From: Erythrobacter sp.
Lineage (GTDB): Bacteria; Pseudomonadota; Alphaproteobacteria; Sphingomonadales; Sphingomonadaceae
DNA length: 46,065 nt
Reading direction: 5' to 3'
Assembly (NCBI GenBank): GCA_013001165.1
Contig: JABDNC010000261.1
Location: 1-46,065, forward strand
The notes beneath the pieces are model-generated. The model saw only the letters and a list, made by a program, of their open reading frames with translations, had not been told where the DNA came from and made no database searches. Shown here in pieces: positions 39,020 through 46,065 of this stretch. Numbering within the stretch: position 1 is the stretch's first letter; every line of letters begins with the position of its first letter. The position numbers were made by a program, and so were the translations under genes.

Positions 39020-41776
39020 ATGTCCACTGGCAAGCAGCTTGCAGGGCTGCTCCTGCTCTCCACCGCCCTGGCCTTCCCCGCTGCCGCCATCGCGCAAAGC
39101 ACCGGGGCAGAAGGGCCGCCGCCGACCGAAGAGGAAGTTCCCGACCAGGAACTGACTGATGACGTCGAAACGGCCAATGAAACCGTTCCCGGCGATGTCG
39201 CGGTAGAAGAGCAGGCCGAACCGGATATCTCGATCCCAGGCGGCACCATCGTCGTCACCGGACGCCGCACGCGCGACGTCACTCGCGCCTCGCCGCAGGT
39301 CGTCACCGTGCTCGACACGGCCAGCATCGCCCGTACCGGCGAAGGCGACATCGCCGGCGCACTCGGCCGCGTCACCGGCCTGTCGCAGCAGGGCAACGGC
39401 CTCGTTTACGTCCGCGGCCTCGGCGACCGCTATTCGCTGGCGCTTTTGAACGGCCTGCCGCTCCCCTCGCCCCAACCGCTCAGCCGCGTCGTGCCGCTCG
39501 ACATTTTCCCGACCAGCGTGGTCGCATCGAGCCTGGTGCAGAAGACCTATTCGGCCAACTTCCCGGGCGAATTCGGCGGCGGTGTGATCAATCTCACCAC
39601 CCGCGCGATCCCGACCGAAAGCTTCCTCACGGTCAGCGGATCGCTCTCGGGCGACGGCGAGACCACCTTCGGCCCCGGCTACACCTATTTCGGTGGCGAT
39701 TGGGACTGGACCGGTTTCGACCAAGGCCGCCGCGAGGTCGGCAATTATGGTGCGCTGCAGGGCTTCTTCGACAGCGGCGCCCGCATCAATGACGATGGCG
39801 TAGATACGCGCGCCATCCTGCAGGACCTGAACGATCCGAACCTCTACCTCGTGCAGAAGATCGGCGACCTTCCGGCGAACTTCTCGGCAGGCGTAACCGC
39901 AGGCACCTCGTTCGACGTCGGCTCCGACGGGCTGCTGGGCATCATTGCCACCGGTTCGATCAGCAACAAGTGGCGCAACCGCTTCATCACGAAGCAGACT
40001 GCCGTGAACGCCGATCTCGATCTCGACACCGACTTCAACGAGTTCGTCACCGACAACCGCGTGCTGGTGAACAGCCTGCTGGGCTTCGGCCTCGAACTTG
40101 GCGAACACAAGTTCCGCCTCACCAACCTCTACATCCACGACACGCTCAAGCGTGCCTCGCTGGAAGAGGGAACCGACTTCCAGGACGGTGACGACTCGCT
40201 GATCCAGGACACCTCGTGGTTCGAACGGCAGCTGTTCAACAGCCAGTTCGTCGGTGAGCTCGAATTCGGCGACCTCTCGGTAGACCTTCGCGGCGGCTAT
40301 GCACAGACCAAGCGTGAAGCGCCGTTCGATTGGACCTTCGAATATGTCCGCACCAACAATGCCAACGATCCGTTCGGAGACGTCTACCTCAACACGCTCG
40401 ATCCGCAGCGTGGCGGTGCCATCGTGTCCTTCTCCGACCTCAAGGAAGACCTGTGGTACGGCGGGATCGACGTCGCCTACATCGTCAACGACTGGCTCAA
40501 TGCCACCGTCGGCTATGCCTATACCGACACCGATCGCTTCTCGACCCGCCGCGAATTCGACATTCGTGCTTCCTCGGGCTTCCCCGATGCTTTCGGCGCG
40601 TTCCGTCCAGATAACCTTCTTGGCGACGCGCTGATCGACTTCGCTTTCGATCCCGATGCGCAGGCGGCAGGCGGCATCGGCCCCTACAACCTGACCATCT
40701 TCGAAACCACGCAGTCCGACCCGGCCTTTGCCGCGGCGCTGGAAATCCATGCCGCTTACGGCAAGGTCAACCTGCGTCCCTTCGACACGCTCTCCATCGA
40801 TGTCGGCGTGCGTTACGAGGATGCGGTCCAGTCGGTCGAGGCAGTCGAGGTCTTCGCAGAACCCCTTGGTTCGACCAGCGGCACGCTGCTCGAGAACGAT
40901 TACTGGCTGCCGGGCGGAACGCTGACCTGGGAGCTGACCGACAGCCTCCAGTTCCGCGCCAGTGCATCGAAGACCATCGCTCGCCCGCAGTTCCGTGAGC
41001 TGATCTTCCAGACCTATTTCGATCCGGAAACCAACCGCCAGTTCAACGGCAACCCGCGTCTCGTCGACAGCGAGCTCACGAACTACGAAGCACGCCTCGA
41101 ATATTACATCGGCGGCGGCAGCCGTGCGAGCGTGGCCGGTTTCTACAAGGAAATCGAAAACCCGATCGAGGTCTTCACCAGCTTCTCGGACAACGAGATC
41201 ATCAGCGGCTTCGCCAATGCCCCGAGCGCCGAGCTGTTCGGCGGGGAGGCAGAGCTGCAGTACAATTACGATCTCATGGACCTTGGCGGCTGGTTCGACA
41301 GCCAGCAGCTCGTGCTGATCGCGAACTACACCTACACCCAGTCGGAAATCAAAGTCGGACCTGACGACATCGCCAGCGTCTTCCCCTTTGCCGACCAGCC
41401 GGCGACCAACTTCTTCGACGACGGCGTTCCGCTGACCGGCCAGTCGGACCATCTGGTGAACGTCCAGCTCGGCCTCGAGGATCTCGACCGCCTGAGCCAG
41501 TTCACCGTGCTGCTCAAATACGCCAGCGAGCGTGTGACCAGCCGCGGCGCGGGCCCCCTGCCCGACATCATCGAGGAACCGGGCCTCACGCTCGACTTCG
41601 TGGTCCGCCAGGGCTTCAAGGTGTTCGGTGACAAGGAATTGGAACTGAAGTTCGAGGCGCGCAACCTGACCGGCCGCGACCACGAGGAATTCCAGACCAA
41701 CGGTACCAATCGGATCGACATCAACAGCTACGACGTCGGCCGCAGCATCAGCATGGGCGCATCGATCAAGTTCTGA
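39020..41776 (+). CDS. TonB-dependent receptor
   Basis: Plug (GNGLVYVRGLGDRYSLALLNGLPLPSPQPLSRVVPLDIFPTSVVASSLVQKTYSANFPGEFGGGVINL) and a barrel ending SISMGASIKF. Confidence 0.93.
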   Translation: MSTGKQLAGLLLLSTALAFPAAAIAQSTGAEGPPPTEEEVPDQELTDDVETANETVPGDVAVEEQAEPDISIPGGTIVVTGRRTRDVTRASPQVVTVLDTASIARTGEGDIAGALGRVTGLSQQGNGLVYVRGLGDRYSLALLNGLPLPSPQPLSRVVPLDIFPTSVVASSLVQKTYSANFPGEFGGGVINLTTRAIPTESFLTVSGSLSGDGETTFGPGYTYFGGDWDWTGFDQGRREVGNYGALQGFFDSGARINDDGVDTRAILQDLNDPNLYLVQKIGDLPANFSAGVTAGTSFDVGSDGLLGIIATGSISNKWRNRFITKQTAVNADLDLDTDFNEFVTDNRVLVNSLLGFGLELGEHKFRLTNLYIHDTLKRASLEEGTDFQDGDDSLIQDTSWFERQLFNSQFVGELEFGDLSVDLRGGYAQTKREAPFDWTFEYVRTNNANDPFGDVYLNTLDPQRGGAIVSFSDLKEDLWYGGIDVAYIVNDWLNATVGYAYTDTDRFSTRREFDIRASSGFPDAFGAFRPDNLLGDALIDFAFDPDAQAAGGIGPYNLTIFETTQSDPAFAAALEIHAAYGKVNLRPFDTLSIDVGVRYEDAVQSVEAVEVFAEPLGSTSGTLLENDYWLPGGTLTWELTDSLQFRASASKTIARPQFRELIFQTYFDPETNRQFNGNPRLVDSELTNYEARLEYYIGGGSRASVAGFYKEIENPIEVFTSFSDNEIISGFANAPSAELFGGEAELQYNYDLMDLGGWFDSQQLVLIANYTYTQSEIKVGPDDIASVFPFADQPATNFFDDGVPLTGQSDHLVNVQLGLEDLDRLSQFTVLLKYASERVTSRGAGPLPDIIEEPGLTLDFVVRQGFKVFGDKELELKFEARNLTGRDHEEFQTNGTNRIDINSYDVGRSISMGASIKF

Positions 41777-41797
41777 GAAACCCTCCTCGGACGACTG

Positions 41798-41832
41798 AAA
41801 GGGGCCGCTTCACTGTGAAGCGGCCCCTTCTT
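41798..41832. terminator. Hairpin terminator, probably bidirectional
   Basis: GGGGCCGCTTCA-ctg-TGAAGCGGCCCC followed by TTCTTTG; between convergent genes. Confidence 0.88.
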
Positions 41833-41850
41833 TGTGTTCGATTGCGAAGA

Positions 41851-42525
41851 TTAGTGACTGTCGTAGACGTAGCCGAGCGAGCGCACGGTCCGGATCGGTT
41901 CTCCGGCCCCGACATTACGTAAGGCGCGGCGGAGACGTCCGATCCACACATCGACGGTGCGTTCGTCGATCGGCGGGTCCTGCTTGCCCAACCCGTCGAT
42001 CAGTTCGGTGCGGCTGAGCACGCGGTCCGCGTTTTCGGCGAAGAAACGCAGCAAGCGGAATTCGTTGGGTCGAAGCGTGATGGGCTTGTCATCCCAGCGC
42101 GCCTGTAGGGCGGGCAAGTCGATCTCAAGATCGCCCAGCTTTAAGGGCCTCGATCCGACCTGCGAGATACGTCCTGTGCCGAGCGCAAGGACGCGGTCGA
42201 GAACGACGGTGCGATCGACCGGGCCGACCACGTAATCGTCTGCGCCCGCAGCCAGCGCGCGCCGCTTGTCTTCGGCATCGCAGCTTTCGAGGACCATGGT
42301 GACATGTGCATCGGCCGTTCGCGGATCGGCTCGCAAGCGGCGGCACATCTCGAGGCCCGACAGGTCGTCGAGGACCCAGTCCACGAATGCGCAGACGGAC
42401 CCTTCGATCAGGCGCTGTGGACCGCCTGAGGAGAGGTGGCCGAAAATATAGCGAACCTCGCCATTGTCGAAGTCGTCGAATGCGTCGACCTGTTCGGCAG
42501 TCATCAGAATATTGATCACGGCCAC
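41851..42525 (-). CDS. OmpR/PhoB-family response regulator with atypical receiver
   Basis: Winged-helix ITLRPNEFRLLRFFAENADRVLSRTELIDGLGKQDPPIDERTVDVWIGRLRRAL; receiver-like N-terminus with FVDWVL. Confidence 0.88.
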   Translation of the reverse strand: MAVINILMTAEQVDAFDDFDNGEVRYIFGHLSSGGPQRLIEGSVCAFVDWVLDDLSGLEMCRRLRADPRTADAHVTMVLESCDAEDKRRALAAGADDYVVGPVDRTVVLDRVLALGTGRISQVGSRPLKLGDLEIDLPALQARWDDKPITLRPNEFRLLRFFAENADRVLSRTELIDGLGKQDPPIDERTVDVWIGRLRRALRNVGAGEPIRTVRSLGYVYDSH

Positions 42526-42570
42526 GCCGGTGTCCTTGTCCCCTGTTACAGGAGAAGCGTTGGCCTATTC

Positions 42571-42590
42571 ATGTGACTGGTTTGTGACCC
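42571..42590 (-). promoter_or_regulatory. Pho-box-like direct repeat upstream of the response regulator
   Basis: Minus strand GGGTCACAAACCAGTCACAT; GTCAC repeated at 11-bp spacing. Confidence 0.45.
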
Positions 42591-42618
42591 TCTCGCGGGC
42601 TTTGTAACACTCCGAAGC

Positions 42619-43641
42619 TCAGCCGTTTTTCAGCGTCACCTTGCCGAACGAAGGAGCGGTCGAGACAACGCCGACAGGCTTCTTGGGAAGGTAGGGTTCT
42701 TCGAGCCGTTCGACCTCTTCATCGGTCAGTTGGAGCGTCATCGCATCGACCGCTGCACCGATGTGACCGGGCTTGGTCGCGCCAATGATCGGGGCGGTGA
42801 TGCCCCTGGCGAAATGCCACGCCAGCGCCACGGTGGCGCGCGAAGTACCGCGCTCTTGCGCAATCGCGCCGACTGCCTCGATCACCTTGCGATCGGCGTC
42901 GACATTCTGGGTGTAGAGCGTCTTGCCGAAGCCATCCGTTTCGCTTCGAACCGTGCTTTCGTCCCATGCGCGGGCGAGTTTCCCGCGCGCCAGCGGCGAC
43001 CACGGAATGATCGCAACGCCCTGGTCTTCGCAGAGCGGGATCATCTCGCGTTCTTCTTCACGGTAGAGGAGGTTCACGTGGTTCTGCATCGAGATGAAAG
43101 TGGTCCATCCCATACTGCGCGCCACTTCCTGCGCCTTGCCGAACTGCCATGCTGCCATGGAGGACGCGCCGATGTACCGCGCCTTGCCGGACTTCACGAT
43201 GTCGTGAAGCGCTTCCATCGTCTCTTCGATCGGAGTCGAGGGATCCCAGCGGTGAATCTGGAAGAGGTCGACATAATCCATTTTGAGTCGGCCGAGGCTG
43301 TCGTCGATGGCCTGGAACAGGCTCTTGCGCGAATTGCCGCCCGCATTGGGCGTGTTCCTCCAAGGCAGGAAAGCCTTGGTGGCGAGCACTATCTCGTCGC
43401 GGTGCGTGAACTCGGGCAGCAGCTTGCCTACCACCTCTTCCGAAGCGCCCTTCGAATACATGTTGGCCGTGTCGAAGAAATTGATCCCCGCCTCTACCGC
43501 CTCGCGGATGAAAGGTCGGCTCTCGTCCTCACCCAGCACCCAGTCGCCGTGCCAGCCCTTGGTGGTGTCGCCATAGCTCATGCAACCAAGGCACAGACGT
43601 GAGACCTTGAGACCGCTGGGCCCTAAGTTGACATATTCCAC
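42619..43641 (-). CDS. Aldo/keto reductase
   Basis: MEYVNLGPSGLKVSRLCLGCMSYG; INFFDTANMYSKGASEEVVG. Confidence 0.94.
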   Translation of the reverse strand: MEYVNLGPSGLKVSRLCLGCMSYGDTTKGWHGDWVLGEDESRPFIREAVEAGINFFDTANMYSKGASEEVVGKLLPEFTHRDEIVLATKAFLPWRNTPNAGGNSRKSLFQAIDDSLGRLKMDYVDLFQIHRWDPSTPIEETMEALHDIVKSGKARYIGASSMAAWQFGKAQEVARSMGWTTFISMQNHVNLLYREEEREMIPLCEDQGVAIIPWSPLARGKLARAWDESTVRSETDGFGKTLYTQNVDADRKVIEAVGAIAQERGTSRATVALAWHFARGITAPIIGATKPGHIGAAVDAMTLQLTDEEVERLEEPYLPKKPVGVVSTAPSFGKVTLKNG

Positions 43642-43645
43642 CGCC

Positions 43646-44377
43646 TCAGTTCCCCACGCTCAAGCCGCCGTCGACGCTGATCGTCTGTCCGACAACGAAG
43701 TCGGCAAGCGGCGATGCAAGGAACAGCGCCGCTCCTGCCATGTCCTCCGGCAAGCCCAGCCGCCCGCGCGGCGTGGCAGCGATGGTCTGCTTCTGGAACC
43801 GCTCGTCTTTCAGGAACACGTCGTTGATCTTTGTGTGGACGTATCCCGGCGCGATGCCGTTCACACGAATGCCATCTGGTCCGAATGCTACGCCAAGCGA
43901 CTTCACCATGCTGATCGCGCCCGCCTTGCTCGCGCCATAGGCCGGGTTGCCGATCAGGCCGCGATACCCGCCGATCGAGCTCACGATAATCAGCGAACCG
44001 CCGGTATCCGCCAGCTTCTGGCGCGTCGCATTCGCGCAGTCGAGCAGGCTGTCGAGATTCACCTCCATCACCGCGTCCCAGCCCTCGCGGGTGAATTCCT
44101 CGCGGCCATAGCGCGCTATGCCCTGGCACAGCACGACCACGTCGAGGGTCCCGGGCCAGTCGAAGGCATCGACCGCGTCGCGGTCCGAGACGTCGAGCGA
44201 GTGGAAGGAGAGGCCTTCCATATCACTATCTGGATAATCCTCGGCAGAGCCACGCGTGCCGGTCACGTGGACGGTCGCTCCAGCCTTGCGGAAGCCCTGC
44301 GCGATGCCGTTTCCGATTCCGCTCGTGCCCCCCACCACGAGGACGGTCTTGCCTGAATAGTCGAGCGGATCGGTCAT
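43646..44377 (-). CDS. SDR family oxidoreductase
   Basis: VLVVGGTSGIGNGIAQGF; NPAYGASKAGAISMVKSLGVAF. Confidence 0.93.
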   Translation of the reverse strand: MTDPLDYSGKTVLVVGGTSGIGNGIAQGFRKAGATVHVTGTRGSAEDYPDSDMEGLSFHSLDVSDRDAVDAFDWPGTLDVVVLCQGIARYGREEFTREGWDAVMEVNLDSLLDCANATRQKLADTGGSLIIVSSIGGYRGLIGNPAYGASKAGAISMVKSLGVAFGPDGIRVNGIAPGYVHTKINDVFLKDERFQKQTIAATPRGRLGLPEDMAGAALFLASPLADFVVGQTISVDGGLSVGN

Positions 44378-44387
44378 AGTACTCTCC

Positions 44388-45530
44388 TCAGATTGAGCGG
44401 CTGACGACTTCTTTCATGATCTCGTTCGTGCCGCCATAGATGCGCTGGACGCGGGCATCGCGCCAAAGCCGCGCGATGGGATATTCATTCATGTAGCCTG
44501 CCCCGCCATGCAGCTGGAGCGCGGCATCGCAGCATTCCCACTGGAGGTCGGTGTGCCACAGCTTGGCAGCGCTCGCCTCGTCCGTGGTCAGCTCGCCCTT
44601 CAAGTGACGCTGGATCGCCCAGTCGAGATGCGCCCAGCCGACCTGCAGCTTGGCAGCCAGATCGGCGAGAGTGAACTTGGTGTTCTGGAATTCGAACACG
44701 GTCTTGCCGAATGCCTTGCGGTCCTTGGTGAACTTCACCGCCTCGTCGAAAGCGCGTTGCGCCCCCGCCTGCGCACCGACGGCGATGGACAGACGTTCCT
44801 GCGGAAGCTCCTCCATCAAGTGGATGAAGCCTCGGCCTTCCCCTCCAAGGAGGTTTTCCTTAGGCACGCGGCAGTCGTTGAAGAACAACTCCGATGTATC
44901 GGCGGCGTGCTGGCCGATCTTGTCGAGATTGCGCCCGCGCTCGAAGCCCGGCGTTCCCGCATCGACGAGGATCAACGAGGTCCCCTTCGCACCCTGCGAA
45001 GGGTCGGTCTTGCAGACCACGATCACGCAATCGGCGTTCTGGCCGTTGGTAATATAAGTCTTCGAGCCATTGATGACCCACTGGTCGCCATCGAGCTTGG
45101 CCGTGGTGCGCACGCCCTGCAAGTCCGAACCTGCGCCCGGTTCGGTCATGGCGATGGCCGTGATGATGTCGCCCGACACCATGCCCGGAAGGTATTTCGC
45201 TTTCTGCTCGTCGGTGCCGAGGCGTTCGAAATAGTTGACCGTGATGTCGTTCTGCAAAGTGAAACCGGCGGAAGAACCCATGTAGCTCAGTTCTTCGGCA
45301 ATTACGCAATTGAAGCCGAAGTCGAGGCCGAGCCCCCCGTTCTCCTCGGCAACGGTCGGGCAGAGCATGCCAGCTTCGCCCAGCGCCTTCCATGCCTCGC
45401 GGCCGACGATGCCCTCTTCCTCGTGCTTGTCGAGATAGGGGACCATGTGTTCGGCAAAGACCTTGCGCACCGTGTCGCGGAAGGCCTCGTGGTCATCATT
45501 GTAGGCGAAGCGCTTGCTTGTATCGAGCAT
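44388..45530 (-). CDS. Acyl-CoA dehydrogenase
   Basis: AMTEPGAGSDLQGVRTTA; GGAGYMNEYPIARLWRDARVQRIYGGTNEIMKEVVSRSI. Confidence 0.95.
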   Translation of the reverse strand: MLDTSKRFAYNDDHEAFRDTVRKVFAEHMVPYLDKHEEEGIVGREAWKALGEAGMLCPTVAEENGGLGLDFGFNCVIAEELSYMGSSAGFTLQNDITVNYFERLGTDEQKAKYLPGMVSGDIITAIAMTEPGAGSDLQGVRTTAKLDGDQWVINGSKTYITNGQNADCVIVVCKTDPSQGAKGTSLILVDAGTPGFERGRNLDKIGQHAADTSELFFNDCRVPKENLLGGEGRGFIHLMEELPQERLSIAVGAQAGAQRAFDEAVKFTKDRKAFGKTVFEFQNTKFTLADLAAKLQVGWAHLDWAIQRHLKGELTTDEASAAKLWHTDLQWECCDAALQLHGGAGYMNEYPIARLWRDARVQRIYGGTNEIMKEVVSRSI

Positions 45531-45541
45531 GGGTCAGTCCC

Positions 45542-46065
45542 TCAGGCGTTCTGGAAACCGGCGAGGCGCTGGGTGATGATTTCCTCGGCCTGGCTCATGA
45601 TGTTGTCGATCAGTTCTTGGCAGGTCGGGATGTCGTTGATGAGGCCTGCCACCATGCCACAGGACCATGCGCCTGCATCCATGTCGCCTTCGGTCATGAT
45701 GCGCGGATAGACGCCCGCGACCTGTTCGATGATGTCCTCGAACTTGAGGTCGGCGCCCTTCTCCTTCTCGATCTTGAGCAATTCCTCGACCGCGTCATTG
45801 GTCATCACGCGTTCGGTATTGCGCAGCGGACGCATGACAAGGCGTGTGTCGAGCTCGGAGGCTGCGACGATCGCTTTCTTCACGTTCTCGTGAACCGGCG
45901 CTTCCTTGGTCGCGATGAAGCGCGTGCCCATGTTCATGCCGTCCGCGCCCATGGCGAGCGATGCCACGAGGCTGCGACCATCGGCCATGCCACCGCTGGC
46001 GACGAAGGGGATTTCCAGCTCGTCCGCTGCGCGGGGCAGCAGGATCATGTTCGGGATATCGTCCT
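45542..46065 (-). CDS. Nitronate monooxygenase family protein, truncated by window edge
   Basis: Frame open to window end; DDIPNMILLPRAADELEIPFVASGGMADGRSLVASLAMGADGMNMGTRFIATKEAPVH. Confidence 0.88.
   Translation of the reverse strand, partial: DDIPNMILLPRAADELEIPFVASGGMADGRSLVASLAMGADGMNMGTRFIATKEAPVHENVKKAIVAASELDTRLVMRPLRNTERVMTNDAVEELLKIEKEKGADLKFEDIIEQVAGVYPRIMTEGDMDAGAWSCGMVAGLINDIPTCQELIDNIMSQAEEIITQRLAGFQNA

Noticed and set aside
38915-41683. 922-aa - strand ORF opposite the TonB receptor
   Set aside because: Antisense to a TonB receptor with clear plug and barrel motifs; no domain seen.

Overview
This is a GC-rich alphaproteobacterial chromosome segment. Its gene content (crtW/crtZ, many TonB receptors, nusA-infB order, pspF-pspABC) resembles Sphingomonadales/Erythrobacteraceae; that placement is inference. 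It carries a partial AbgT transporter, the rimP-nusA-ylxR-infB-(2 genes)-rbfA cluster, a phage-shock (psp) locus, sufE, a TIR/TolB-like/TPR protein, crtW-crtZ, leuC-(small ORF)-leuD, a DUF1476/BolA/Grx cluster, a tRNA-Arg(TCT), a queuosine-precursor transporter, a TonB receptor, a compact VirB-type T4SS operon (B1,B2,B3,B4,B6,B9,B10,B11), a lipoprotein/TonB receptor/PhoB-like regulator cluster, and AKR/SDR/acyl-CoA dehydrogenase/NMO genes. The strongest candidate for an undescribed system is the expanded psp operon. Downstream of a perfect-looking sigma-54 promoter and pspABC lie seven tandem, mostly overlapping genes for small one-TM proteins. They share a C-terminal coiled-coil signature (ERVxVLERIxTDxxxxLxxEIExLRD) that also resembles the C-termini of PspB and PspC, and a 58-aa membrane ORF follows. 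Secondary leads are a T4SS operon with no room for VirB5/B7/B8 and no VirD4, and a PhoB-like regulator with a degenerate receiver domain whose neighbourhood contains Pho-box-like direct repeats. All calls come from reading the sequence and ORF translations by eye; no database searches were run.
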